From Scedosporium boydii (lineage: Eukaryota > Ascomycota > Sordariomycetes > Microascales > Microascaceae), in NCBI GenBank assembly GCA_002221725.1, contig NJFT01000034.1, forward strand, positions 180,618 to 244,617: a stretch of DNA of 64,000 nucleotides, given 5' to 3'. Under the pieces are notes generated by a model that saw only the letters and a program-made list of their open reading frames with translations, was not told the origin of the DNA and made no database searches. The position numbers were made by a program, and so were the translations under genes. This document shows positions 22,556-33,472 of this stretch, piece after piece. Positions within the stretch are counted from its first letter, which is position 1. Each line of letters begins with the position of its first letter.

Positions 22556-24060
22556 ATGGGCTCCATGCCGAATAATTCAGAACCAATATCAGCGATCCTT
22601 GATGCCATCGGTCATGTCACGTCCGCTCTGGCCGCCTACGAGCGGGTAACGAGGAAGTACGGTGGTAGTGAAGAAGTTGCCCACAAGGGCGAGATTGCAG
22701 TTGCACGCAATGCCATGACCAACAATGCTATCCAGCTTCTGCAAGAAATTCGTGGGCCCATTGATACCGTTTATGGATTCTTCGAAATGGTAGGACCGAC
22801 GACTCCCTGCATTCGATGCTGGCTCTCATTATTGATCATTGGTCAACGTTCCTAGGGCTCCCAAGCATCGGCTATTCGCTGCCTCATTGCAATGGGAGCG
22901 TTTGACAAGATTCCCGCTGAAGGCAGCATCACGGTAGCCAAGCTGGCATCCGAGCTCGGTGTTGACCAGCAACTGCTCAGTAAGTTAGTCACCATTCAAC
23001 GAGCCAATTTGGAGGTATCCAGAACTCACCCGTTTCCTAGCCCGTTTGATGAGAATTGTGAGCGTCACCGGGCCCTTCCAACAAGTGCGAGAGGACGAGT
23101 ATGCCCATACTGCTTTCTCCAAGGCCTATCTGATCCCAGAAGTCCGAGGAATGTATACTCTAATGTAGGTTAGGTAAATCCTTGCCAGGGAGCCTTTATT
23201 TCGTATCTAAGATCATATTTTAGATTCGACGAAATGTACCCCCCGTGGATCAAAATGCATGAGTTTCTCGCCTCTCGCGGTTGGAAGAGCGATGGGGAGG
23301 AGAGAGATAATGCGTACACGTATGCGCATCAAACCGGCGGCAAGAGCTTCTGGGAGCATCTGAAGCACTATCCAAAGCGCGTGGAGGCTCTCAACCTCGG
23401 TATGGGAGCACAGACTGCTACAACCATGTGGTCCGTGGATATTGTCGACTTCAGGGCCCTGCTGGCATCGAAGAATACAAACAAGGATGACGTGTTGGTG
23501 GTCGACGTTGGAGGTGGGAAGGGACACTGCCTTCAGAGGATCAACAACGCTATCTCGGACATCGAGGGCCGCCTGGTCCTGCAAGATCGCCCAGAGGTGA
23601 TTTCCGATACTTACGACTTGGATTCTTCGCGGGTTGAGAAGTACGAATACAACTTCTTTGAACCTCAGCCAATCCGGGGTAAGCGCATTTCCTGTCGCCT
23701 AACATTACATTCTATGATAGTAAACATATTCTAACTTTTTGGCGACTAGGCGCGCATATATACTACATCCGTCGCGTCTTGCATGACTGGCCGAATCATC
23801 TTTGCGTCGACATCCTGAAGAACATTGCCAATGCGATGGAGCCCGGAAAGTCGCGTTTGGTCATTGCAGAAATCGTTGTGCCCCCGACTGGAGGGGATTC
23901 GGAAACTGGGTGGATGGATCTAGTTCTAATGACTGTCACTGGCGTCGAGCGCAGCGCAAAAGACTGGCAAGAATTGCTCAGCGCCGCAGGTCTGAAGCTG
24001 GAGAAGATCTATACTTCCCCTGGCACTAACCACGGTGCTGTCCAAGCCGTCCTTGCATGA
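22556..24060 (+). CDS. Class I-like O-methyltransferase 1 of the cluster
   Basis: SAM-dependent O-methyltransferase (COMT/Methyltransf_2 type) of fungal secondary metabolism. Exons 22556-22789, 22856-22979, 23041-23164, 23224-23678 and 23750-24060 encode 415 residues; introns are 59-71 nt. The N-terminal helical/winged-helix part (AIRCLIAMGAFDKIPAEGSI, then LASELGVDQQLL) is the dimerisation domain. The SAM motif is LVVDVGGGKGHCL. The catalytic motif is intact as LHDW with His324. The C-terminus (DWQELLSAAGLKLEKIYTS) is typical. It presumably methylates a hydroxyl of the polyketide. It is the leftmost cluster gene, and its promoter carries a TCGGNNNCCGA site. Confidence 0.87.
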
Positions 24061-25008
24061 AGAAGGAAGTCGCATAGCTTTAATGCCAGCTGATCACAAC
24101 CCCTTCAACATGGAGGTGCTCATCGGTGCTGGCTGGGGTCTGTCTCAATCACAACACATGAAGTAGCATCAGCGTGACTTCTAAGTAGACTTTTAGGCTG
24201 GAGAACGAAAACAGATCACACTTTAGCCAATCTTGAAAACTTTCTTGGCTTTAACTTCTGATGAAATGGCTTCCTGAAGTACAAGATTCCCGAGATTGAC
24301 ATAGAGTAAAAGGAACCTTGGGGGCAAATGTAGCAGCCGGCACAATCAAGCACTTTGCCTCTATTGAGGACCAAGAAGAAATCGCTGCCAGTGACATTAA
24401 GAACAACATATTTTCTTGGTTGTTGTTTCACTCGAGCAACTTCGCTTCAACCCGTAATTCGGTTGTAAAAGTTGCATTCGGGCTGGTTACCTGTTTTGTG
24501 CGGTGCCTGAGCTCACCCGACAATGCTAGGCAAGTAGGTGTCATGTTCTTTCGCTTCTTGCGCTGAGAAAATCCTCGCAGCATGAGAAGCGGCAAACGAT
24601 ACTCCGCACTCTGCCGGAGCATTCCCGTTGTACTCCATACCGAGCTCCTTTGAGGTCGGCGGTGAGTCGGATCGGCGCGCGAATCGGAACATTTCCAAGC
24701 CCACCGCCGCCGCCGACGCCCGATCGGTCTACCGAGTCGGGCCCGAAACTTGGAATAACGGCTTCAAATTTGTTCAACAGACTGGGAGGTTATGGATGCC
24801 CAGGTAATAGCGAGATGGCGAGTCAATCGTGTCGCAGTCGGAATCAGTTCCCCCCCACCCCAAAACTGCTATCCAGTTGATAGATATTGTATCAACGTAA
24901 ATTCTCTCCGCCATGCTTCGAAAGCATCATCTGGGAGCTGCATAGGTTATCTAAGTGCGTGAACCTATCTTGCATTCACCCTAAGCAAGAATCGAACCAA
25001 ACATCACA
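24061..25008. promoter_or_regulatory. Promoter region of alpha/beta hydrolase 1
   Basis: A 948-bp gap with no supported frame. A GC-rich block at 24650-24745, rich in TCGG/CCGA words, resembles the block upstream of O-methyltransferase 1. Confidence 0.5.
24672..24682. promoter_or_regulatory. TCGN5CGA site (candidate AflR-like binding site)
   Basis: TCGGCGCGCGA lies about 330 bp upstream of hydrolase 1. A related inverted pair, TCGGTCTACCGA with a 6-nt centre, follows at 24724-24735. Confidence 0.45.
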
Positions 25009-26071
25009 ATGAGCGGGGAGCGTAAAGATGTTGAGTTCAAGACTCTGGATGGCTTGACCCTGCGCGGCTGGTTGTTTGAGGGCCCCAAGGGTGGTCCTGC
25101 AGTAGTTGTCAATGGTGCAGTAAGACGAGCTCCACGCCAATATGTTTCAAGCTCGCCCTTTACCAAGACTAATGCTTCCCCTCTTCTAGTTTAACAGCCC
25201 AAAAGAGATCTTCGTAGCCAGTGTGGCCGAATGGTTCGGGAAGAACGGGGTGACGGCTCTCGTTTACGATGCCCGCACGCTGGGCCAGAGCGATGGCCTG
25301 CCTCGAAACGATCTCGACCCGCAAAAGATGGCGGAGGACAACCACGATGCTGTCACTGTAAGTCTGTCTAGGTACCTTCCGCCTGTGCCTTCAGAGTCTG
25401 TGAGTATGCTAATCAACATCAATGGGGTCAAACAGTTCCTGCAAGATGGGGGCTGGGTCGACCCAGACCGCATCGCCATCTGGGGCTTCTTCTATAGCTC
25501 TGGCATTGCCCTCGAGGCTGCTGCTTTTGACAAGCGCGTCAAGGCGGTCATCGCACAAGGTCTGATGCCAGACTGGTGCCTCAACCCGCCGGACGAGGCT
25601 GCCATAGTTGCGAGCGCCGTCGCAGATCGCGCTAGTCAGCTTCGTGGCAACCCGCCTCAGTACATCCCCCTTCTCAACGACAAGGGCGAGCACCTGATGC
25701 ACTTCAAGTACCTGGCCCAGATGACCCCCGAGCAGAAGCACCATCTCCCCGCCTGGGTCCACGGGGCCAAGAAAACCGCCCCGAGTTTCAACGACCGCAT
25801 GACAATCCAGAGCTTCTACCGCCATGCCAAATGGAAGCCAATGAATCTCTTCGCGGCCGTCAGCCCAACCCCGGTCATGATTCTGACGCCTGAGGACGAC
25901 GAGATCGTGCCGCCCGCATTCCAACGGCGCATTTTTGACAGCCTGCAGTCGCCACAGAAGAGGTATGAGATTGTAAAGGGCAGAGGCCACATGAACTTTT
26001 TGAAGGATGTAAACTTTGACGAGCTCTTGGGCTGCCAGCTAGCGTTTCTCAAGGATGTGATGAAGTTCTGA
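25009..26071 (+). CDS. Alpha/beta hydrolase 1 of the cluster, nucleophile serine replaced
   Basis: Alpha/beta-hydrolase-fold protein of the fungal family often found in polyketide clusters (X-Pro peptidase/DltD-like annotations; fumagillin polyketide transferase is one relative). Exons 25009-25119, 25190-25357 and 25436-26071 encode 304 residues. The start MSGERKDVEFKTLDGLTLRG matches the paralogue at 31 kb. Relatives usually read WGxSxSG at the nucleophile elbow. This protein reads WGFFYSSG, with Phe112 at the Ser position, while the acid strand (MILTPEDDEIVPP) and the histidine (GRGHMNF) remain. Either a neighbouring Ser serves or the protein is not a classical hydrolase. Its first intron sits at the same place as in the 31-kb paralogue; the second does not. 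Confidence 0.82.
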
Positions 26072-26389
26072 ATTACGTTAGGCTCTGCATTTGCTTAAAC
26101 AAGAAAATACACTAGCAAGAAAAGAGAAAAAGGTGAAGAAGTTAAAGTGCGGGACATCAAGTTATGTGTTTTCTTGTGCTTGAGTCTGCTTGTTGCGCGT
26201 GCGGCGGATGTAGCAGCGATGTCGCCAGACGGCGACTCTAACGGAATTCTATCTAATGAACTTGAGGCTCTATCGAACACGTAGGTAGATACGAGAAAGC
26301 AAGCTCAGTCTAAATACCCAAATTCTGACTATCTAACGATTGGCCTCAACTGCGCGAAGCTGGGAAATCGTGTCCAACGTTCTATGCAT
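26072..26389. other. Convergent 3' flanks of hydrolase 1 and the phosphate carrier
   Basis: A 318-bp gap between convergent stops; no feature recognised. Confidence 0.45.
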
Positions 26390-27557
26390 CTATTTTGTAG
26401 CGCCTGTAGGCAAGAGTTAGTTCGTGCGCCGTACCCGGTGGACCAGACGAAAATGGCGAGCAAGAGCGAAAAGAAGCACACTGACCAAGGAACTTCTTGA
26501 TATCGCCGTAGATGGCGAATTGGCCCGCAGTGAGACCACCGACCATGAACAGACGCGTCGGGAGACCGGCGAAAGATCCACGAAGACCAAGCTCACCAGC
26601 AATCTTGATCAACCGAGAGACGCTGCTCTCACCGGGCAGACCTTTCGTCTTGTTAATCTTGGACAGCATGGTGTCGGCAGGCTGAGACACAATGGCAGCC
26701 GCGAAACCGCTCATCAGACCAGATCCCAAGTTCACAGCGGTCAATGCACCGGCCGACATTTGCGACTTGTCAAACTGGCTCAGGATGGCCTCGGAAACCT
26801 TTTCGAAAACGACAAACTTGGTTATGGTGTAAGGAACCATGTACGGGGGGTTAGCTTTTTTTCTCACTATGTATCATGTTGCTTCGGTCCAATGAACATA
26901 CTGCTTGAAGAGGATGGGACCGAAGCCAGAATAAAAGGCGGCAATGCCCTCATTCTTCAGAATCTTGCTGAAGCCACCGACCAGACCATTGGCAAAGTCG
27001 GGTGTCGAAACAAGGCGAATACGCGTCGCCTCCAGGGGACACAGGACAATCGAGGCAAAGAACTCGGCGCTGCCGGAGGAAAAAACGTAAACGGCGGTGC
27101 GATTCTGCTTGACGGTTTCCGCGCCGAAGGTGTCAGTGAGCTTCTGCTGGAAGAATTCGTAGCCGCCGAATTTGAAGGCGCCTTGCAAGAAGTAGCCCGC
27201 AAAGGTCGGCCCTACGCCCGTCGCGAGGGCTCTGACGCCTTCATTGCGGATGACCTGGCGAAAACTACCAATCATGCCACTATTGTAGGTGACAGGGTCG
27301 AGCTGGATCCTCGTCTTGACCCTGTGTGGCAGGTTTGTGTGTCAGTCCATAGCGGTGATGGAGCTGGGAGTTTGGAGCTAGAGCGAGACCCAATGAAGAA
27401 TCGAGAACACATACACGTCGATCGGGGTGACAGCGCTGTGAGTGACAGAGCAGCCCAGAGCACCAGCCAGAGCGAAGCGAGCATAGAGATCGATGCCCTC
27501 GGGCCTGCTCTTGGGAGTGGGGATGGTCGCTGCGGCCGCAGCAGGAGCGGCAGCCAT
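26390..27557 (-). CDS. MIR1: Mitochondrial phosphate carrier (Mir1/Pic2 type) with non-consensus splice acceptor
   Basis: Inner-membrane carrier of the SLC25 family importing phosphate into mitochondria. Exons on the minus strand are 27557-27415, 27321-26902, 26838-26486 and 26403-26390, giving 309 residues, the normal size. Three carrier repeats are visible: [25 protein letters not shown] and [12 protein letters not shown] each begin with or approximate the PxD/ExxK/RxR signature. The start at 27557 ([13 protein letters not shown]) is preferred over an ATG-less upstream extension. The second intron has a good GTATGT donor and CTAAC branch site but ends in AT at 26840-26839 where AG is expected. 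Only this junction restores [11 protein letters not shown] and the frame. An alternative AG, after a 39-nt intron, would add eight residues in a conserved segment. The last exon is 14 nt. The protein looks like a primary-metabolism gene, unlike its neighbours. Confidence 0.85.
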
Positions 27558-28988
27558 TGTGACGGTCGTGAGAGCGAATGCGTGATGCGACAACAACGGA
27601 AATGACGGCAAGACAGAAAGCCAAAATGGAGTGACTAGAAGGACTTTAGGATTAATTATATCAAATATACAACGGGGCACAGCAGGGTTTGCTGGCCGCT
27701 GCCCCTTGCTTAGCCTGGCTAACCGTTTGTTGTTGCTGGCCCTCCCCGAAGGAAGCTAACGCGGGCCGAAGGGGCAAGATTCATCAATAATGTGTAATGA
27801 ATGGTTGTAGTGTATACGGAGTAGGTATTGTCCAAGCAAAAACGCCTCGAGATGCCAAGTCAGGCCCCATTGTTTGGTTTGGCTCAGTCTCTCGCCTGGT
27901 AGTGATCCTGCCCATGCCCCGACCCCCCACGTCTCTCTCCCGTGCTTCAACATGATCGACACCGTTATTTCCAGATGGTTCGCCGGTGTGTCATTACTTC
28001 TAATAAGCTAGTTGGTCACTACATTATGGAGAACAACATGGGCCACTCCCTACGAAGTGAGACTAAGCCGATCTGTGGAACGAATGTTGGCGCTATCTCA
28101 GATCCATCTCACGCTTACCTTGCCTGGTAGATTTAGCCGCATGAAGAAAAACAGCCCCGACTGGAACCGGGTTGCTTGGGCTGGATCCCGACCCTGTCAA
28201 GGTTACAACAGGAGCGCGAACGTCTCGCTCAAATGGAGCCAATCAACTTGACTAGAGGTACAAACAAAGGCTGCCTTTTGCACGTACGCGTTCCTGAAGA
28301 AGAGACTAGAACTGCCGGGTTAGCCTCGCCTCTGACATGCAGAAAAACATCATCCTTGTGGCCGACCGCACCCGTGTTGTCCCGTGTCGTGCCGACTCCC
28401 AACATTCTTGTGGTGTAGTTTACGAAGGAGTACGAAGGAGCTTACACTGCCCCCGAGGTGGATTCCATGATAGCCCCTGAATACCACCCTGATCTTTGTC
28501 ATTGAAACTACGCTACGTACGTACGTACTAGTACACTATGCACTTCGTACTTCTTCGACGAACCAAGCGGTCCGAGCCGAGAGACGGTCATTCTTGGCAT
28601 TGATCCCCATCACAAGCTTAAACTAACTTAGTGTAACCGACTTACCGCTAGGGCAGGGTAAAAGTACGGTGGTTCGCTGCTGATGTGCTTCGGTTCTACT
28701 TCGTAGTTACAAAGGTCTACTTCGTACTTCGTACATGATAATATCATCGATGGCTTTGACAGGGGTCAGCCGCCCTGAAGGACTGAAGGATTTCATCTGT
28801 TGATTATGTCTCAATGATAAGTGTATATAAATAGAATTGATGGTAAGAAATCGGATGAGATGCGCTGAATTATCCTGTTATTGCTGTTGCCGTTAACGGT
28901 AAAGCATCCTCCTCTCCACTCGACATGCCTCGCAAGAGTTGAGAGCCTCCGCACGCTTCACACGACTGTCCACTCATCCACTCACGAA
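27558..28988. promoter_or_regulatory. Divergent region between phosphate carrier and cluster regulator
   Basis: A 1431-bp gap. It holds the promoters of both flanking genes, a short (ACGT)n-like run at 28514-28528, and several copies of the word TACTTCGTA or close variants at 28535-28735 (see findings). No coding sequence is supported. Confidence 0.5.
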
Positions 28989-30265
28989 ATGCACTCCCAG
29001 CGACACTCGTGCGACCGTTGCCGACAGCAAAAGGTGCGATGCCTGAAGAACTGGGACCTACAGGCGGCTGCCGGCAGCGACCAGCTTGCTACTTGCGAGC
29101 GATGCGCAAAGGCGGACGTGCCATGTGTGTACAGCCGTATGTTGTGTGCCCGACCGTGCATGATCACTCTCACTTTGTTAATCACATATTGATGGAATTG
29201 ACCACGAGGGCCGCAGTGAAGCAGAAAAATAAACGAGCCTCTCGTCCACTCACGGATGCGAACGCGAGGTCGCCTACGAGAAGCATGCGATTTAGCCAGG
29301 ACCTTGCCGCCATGCTTTCATGGAGTGATAGGTCGGCATCTGTATTCGGGGACATGGCGATGCCGTTGCTAGATATTACCGAGACGACCAGGGCCGGCTT
29401 GGATGACGGCGATCAAGACGGCCGGAGCGCCAACAACCCCAGCCTCTTGTCCATCCCCGTGGCGCTATCGGGATCGGGACTGCCAAATGGAGACTGTGAC
29501 ATCGGGACTCAGGAGGGCTTAGGAGGAAGCCCAACACTCTCTCGAAGCGAAAGCAGGGGTATGATTGATACCCTGACTGGACAAGTAATGGCCTTAAGCA
29601 GCGGGGCCAGGCGGGCCGCACGCCAACTTGAACGCATGAGTACTACTAATACGCCCCTGACGGTAAACTCGCCTGTGGTCAATGAAGCGTTCGAGGCTGC
29701 GAATGCCCTGGTGGGCATCATCAACACCATCACGCTCGCCAAGTCCACATCTGCCGCCTCGCAACCCGTGTCCCGCGACGAGAACGATCCACAGCCAACC
29801 CCTGACTACGGCCTGGTGTTCCTGGCCCTCGCTTCTCATCAGCATGTCCTGGCCCTGTTCAGGGCCATCTGTGGCTCGATCCAGCGGTCCCTAGGGTCTA
29901 TGGCCTTGGGGAGCGACCAGCAACAGCAGGCTTTGCACGGCGACGGAGCATCTTCTGCGCAGTTCGTCATGGTCCTGCAACTCATCGTGCACCTGATCAA
30001 TCGTCTAGGCCGGAGCCTCCGGATGGACAGCCGGAACGCCAACGCTTTAGGCTCGGGTGCAGATGATCAAGCCACTAGCATCGCCCTCTTCCATCCCCAC
30101 GAGCCGACGCCTAGGCTCGAGGGCGGAGATGAACCAGCCGACTCGCCAGGGATTATCCGTCTTGCCCAAGATATGCTTAGACAACTTCCCGGGGAGCATG
30201 TGAAGCTCAGACAGGTCATTCAGGGGCTGCAAACTTGCATGGAGGAGAGACTCAACACTTGGTAA
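28989..30265 (+). CDS. Zn2Cys6 transcription factor, AflR-like, probable cluster regulator
   Basis: Fungal binuclear zinc-cluster regulator. Exons 28989-29136 and 29217-30265 (80-nt intron) encode 398 residues. The zinc cluster at about 8-47 is C-x2-C-x6-C-x17-C-x2-C-x6-C (CDRC..KVRC, CERC..DVPC); the 17-residue linker is longer than usual. The intron falls right after the cluster ([13 protein letters not shown]), where AflR-type genes often carry basic residues. The C-terminal half ([20 protein letters not shown] ... [12 protein letters not shown] ... [15 protein letters not shown]) resembles the AflR regulatory domain. The ATG at 28989 is the first in frame that starts directly before the zinc cluster. 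TCGN5CGA palindromes in four cluster promoters make it the natural pathway activator (inference). Confidence 0.85.
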
Positions 30266-30378
30266 GAAAACAAACAAACAAGCCCCCCAAAAAAAAGAAA
30301 AAATAAAGAATATAAAAATGATGAAAGTCAAAGGGAAAAATAGACGCGAATGAAAAAGAAAGAATAAAAGTGTCTCTC
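30266..30378. other. Short convergent gap
   Basis: An A-rich 113-bp spacer between the regulator stop and the hydrolase 2 stop; no gene. Confidence 0.4.
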
Positions 30379-31423
30379 TTAAGCCTTCAAGTACTTCTGC
30401 AAAAAGTCGAGCTGCTTGTTGAAAACGCCATCCATGTCTCCAAACATCCAGTCAAAGTGATTCCTTCCAGCAATAACGCAATGTTCCTTGGGCTCTCCCA
30501 ACATGTCAAACGCGGCCTTCTGCTTCGCCGCGGGGAACACCTGGTCCAGCTCGGGTGTTACCACGATGACAGGCGTGGGGCTGATCTTGGGTAGTAAATG
30601 CAGGATGCTCCAGTTGAGGGCCCTCATGTAGCTCTGAACCGTGACGCGGTTCTCGACGGGCAGGTTCATGTCCTCCATGGCGGAGAAGAAGCCGAGGCCC
30701 GACACCTGCCCGAGAGGCATGACGCCGTCCTCGTCGACTAGAGGCAGGTACATGGGCTCCTCGCCAGCGAGCTGTCCGGCTCGGTCCGCCAGGGCAAGCT
30801 CGAGGACGGCCTCACGGCGCTCGGAGTCGCCGGTCACGTCGATCATGGGCGCCACTGACACCACGCCGGCTACCCGGCGGTCAGAGGCTGCCGTTGCGAG
30901 CATGATGTTGCCGTCAAAGCAGAGACCCCAGAGCACAATCTTCTCCGGGTCCACTAGGGGATTCTGGGAAAGCCAAGTGACGGAGTCGATGAAGTCCTCA
31001 ACCCGCCTATGCATGTCTGTCTGCGGCGTAACTCCGAGGTCAGCTGCGTGTCGACATGGTACTAGGGGGGTCCGAGCACATGGAAGCAGTAAAGCTTACA
31101 TCACATCTGGGCTCACCGTCGCTGGCGCCGATGCCGTATGTGTCGAAGATGAGTGCCGTAAAGCCGCGTTTGCGATACCACTCGGCGATTTCTGGTAAGA
31201 CTACATCTTTGGGCATGTTGAACTGTACGGCCTATTATTAGCCCGACTATCTCACTATCTCACTATCTCACGTCATACACCAAAGTCTGGGTGGGTGTGG
31301 ACGCCGTACTCCTGCAGAAAGAATGATCCCAGGCCCACGCTTATCGGCTGGGTATAGCCAACCACGCAATGTGACACCGCTGAGGGTCTTGAACTCGATG
31401 TCTTCGCGGGAAGATAACGCCAT
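30379..31423 (-). CDS. Alpha/beta hydrolase 2 of the cluster, Cys at nucleophile position
   Basis: Paralogue of the 25-kb hydrolase. Exons on the minus strand are 31423-31310, 31222-31100 and 31020-30379, giving 292 residues. [24 protein letters not shown] aligns with DVEFKTLDGLTLRGWLF of hydrolase 1, and the first intron precedes FNMPKD in both genes (FNSPKE in hydrolase 1). The second intron (GTAAGC..CGCAG) was placed to keep the same length as the paralogue. The nucleophile elbow reads WGLCFDG: Cys113 stands where relatives have Ser. The acid strand ([13 protein letters not shown]) and a His (AGRNHFDWM) are present, so a Cys-His-Asp triad is possible. A role in processing or transferring the polyketide is inference. 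A TCGGNNNCCGA site lies 230 bp upstream. Confidence 0.82.
31245..31271. repeat. Short tandem repeat of CTATCTCA in hydrolase 2 intron 1
   Basis: About three copies of an 8-nt unit within the first intron of hydrolase 2. Confidence 0.6.
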
Positions 31424-32280
31424 TGGTGGTTGTGGTTATTGTGGTGGTCGTGATTGTGGTGGTCGTGGTCGTGGTGGTCTTGTCGGTTGGTTGGAAAAAA
31501 GGAGCTGTCTGGATATGTTATGTTCCGATTAAAGCAAGATAGCAAGCATTTAAAGTCCTAGTCAGATCTATAAGCCAGCCCCGTGTGGGCCTCCAGGGAC
31601 CAGCAGTCCCTCTATGAAGGAGAGTACGTGGAACTTCATGTTACCACCACCCTCGGCTGCCGACCCGACCCCCGACCTCGCGAGTCGGCGTCGGGCTCAC
31701 ATCATGCTCAAGTCTCCGACTGAAGGCACGGAGATTAGTCGGAATTACCACCCGTCTGCAGCTTCGAACGATCCTTCCAACCGCCTCAACCAAAAGGCGG
31801 CCCAGCTATGCAGGCGGCATGGACGAGTGATCAGTCGATAACATGCCTAAGCGATTGATGTCAACGCTTCCGTAGTGGAGCGGAAAGCTATTACAAACAA
31901 TAGAAGAACGTGGAACCAACTGAACTGAGAATGCCTTGACCGCCATCGTGAAGCAAAGCGCCGCCCTTCTCCCGTACTAGTCTCTAGAAGCCCAGATACC
32001 TACCCAACACGGAAAACGGAAATCATGTGCTGGTCTCGAGGATCTCTATCTATCGTTCATTTCGTCTCAGTATTTGACGGCCAAACCTGGTAGAGCCTAC
32101 AGCCCAGGTGGCACAGTTTCTCCCAGATTCTAGACAGCAAGTAATTTCGAGATTCGCTCAACATGGGGGTTTTCCAATCATATTATTAGCCTTGCATCAG
32201 TCCTTTACGAACTCTCTTCGTGACAAATGGATTCGAACTTTTCGGCACGAACGTCCTTGCCAGAGGCACTGTGAAGCTGT
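31424..32280. promoter_or_regulatory. Promoter of hydrolase 2 and 3' flank of the enoyl reductase
   Basis: An 857-bp gap. Next to the hydrolase start is a GT/GGT-rich run (31424-31487). A GC-rich block with many TCGG/CCGA words lies at 31650-31700. The rest shows nothing recognisable. Confidence 0.5.
31653..31663. promoter_or_regulatory. TCGG-CTG-CCGA palindromic site (candidate AflR-like binding site)
   Basis: TCGGCTGCCGA lies 230 bp upstream of hydrolase 2 and matches the same 11-nt pattern as the sites at 22158 and 33735. Confidence 0.55.
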
Positions 32281-33472
32281 CTACCCTGCCAGTAATGGCA
32301 CAACCTGTCTCTTTGCCCGCACCTTGCCAACCCGCAAATCATTCACATATCTCGGGATGCTCGCCAAACCTCCCTCCCGAATCTCTAGAGGATGATTCCT
32401 AATTCCGCCCTCCTGAAGCAGCTTCTCAGCCAGCAGAAACAACTCCGATGCGAATCTTCTGTGCTCTGGAGCGCTCGGGCGTCCATACGAGCCCGGAAGC
32501 TCCACAGGAGTTCCCAGAATGGTGGGAGCCATCAACCAGTCAGCGCGGACATCCCTCCGCGTGTACTTGATAAGAGGAGAAATGGGCTCTAGAGCGACGT
32601 ATTGACCACCGGAAGAGCCAATCGCCGCGTAGCACATCCTCATTGTCGTTGCGTCGGTGACGCAGTCAAAGACAGAGGTCAAACTGTTGGCCGTGTACTC
32701 GCGGATATCAGCACCGCACGTGGCTGAGTTGTAATCGAAGCAAGCCGCGGCGCCGTAGGACTCGCATAGGGAATTGTTAGCGGGCGAACAGGTGACGATG
32801 GGTGTGTAACCAGCGCTGTAAAGAAAGAGAGTGAGTGAGTGAGTGATTGAGGTAGTTCCACGATCCATTTTTCGGGGATTCCGGCCGAGTACACTAGCCC
32901 GCGAAGGGGGCGATACCCTCAACTCACCTCTTCAGAAGCTGGGTTGCCATGGTTCCTGTGCCCGTTGCACCCCCTGAGATAAGAACAAACGCACCCGTCT
33001 GTTGATCGGCATGGTTTGAGCATGGCATTCTTAGCTGTAGCCCAGGTGCTTGGAAGAGGGCCAGGCCAGCAGTAGCAATCCCAAGACCCATTGAGCATGC
33101 CTGCGTCAAGGACAAGCCGTCCGGAACATGGCAACTCAGGTCTTCAACTGCCAGAGCATACTCAGCAAAGGCACCCGCCGTCTTGTCTGAGGCGCTGAGT
33201 CCAAAGGTCACAGCGAGGACACGATCACCTGCCTTGAACCGCGCCACTCCTTCGCCCACCGCAACGACGACGCCAGAGAAGTCACAGCCGCCCACTGCGC
33301 CCGGTGTGTTGGAATAGTCTACAATCTTTGCGTCGTATGGGCTCAAGGCGACGGAATACACACGACACAGCATCGTGCCTGGCTTCGGGGCAGGGATATC
33401 GATGTCGTCGGCGAGCCGGTAATTGCCAGACTCCCCACCAACGAGAGCCTTCATTGCCGCATGATCATTCAT
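32281..33472 (-). CDS. Trans-acting enoyl reductase (LovC-like MDR family)
   Basis: Zinc-independent medium-chain reductase that reduces enoyl intermediates on the partner synthase. Exons on the minus strand are 33472-32928 and 32815-32281 (112-nt intron), giving 359 residues, the usual LovC size. The N-terminal GroES-like domain carries VALSPYDAKIVD and GGCDFSGVVVAVGEGV. The NADPH fold starts at FVLISGGATGTGTMATQLLK and continues AGYTPIVTCSP. The C-terminus (LLAEKLLQEGGIRNHPLEIR) is typical. The start at 33472 is the first ATG in frame; MKALVGG six codons later is an alternative. It is divergent from the synthase and shares its promoter, and that synthase has a degenerate internal ER region. 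Confidence 0.9.

Noticed and set aside
26424..27605. 393-codon plus-strand open frame, longer than any single exon of the carrier
   Set aside because: Opposite strand of the phosphate carrier, whose spliced protein is clearly conserved; the plus-strand product has no recognisable features.
31021..31106. Alternative second intron for hydrolase 2 (donor GTGATG, acceptor CGCAG)
   Set aside because: It adds six residues relative to the paralogue and uses a weaker donor than GTAAGC; the chosen model matches the paralogue in length.
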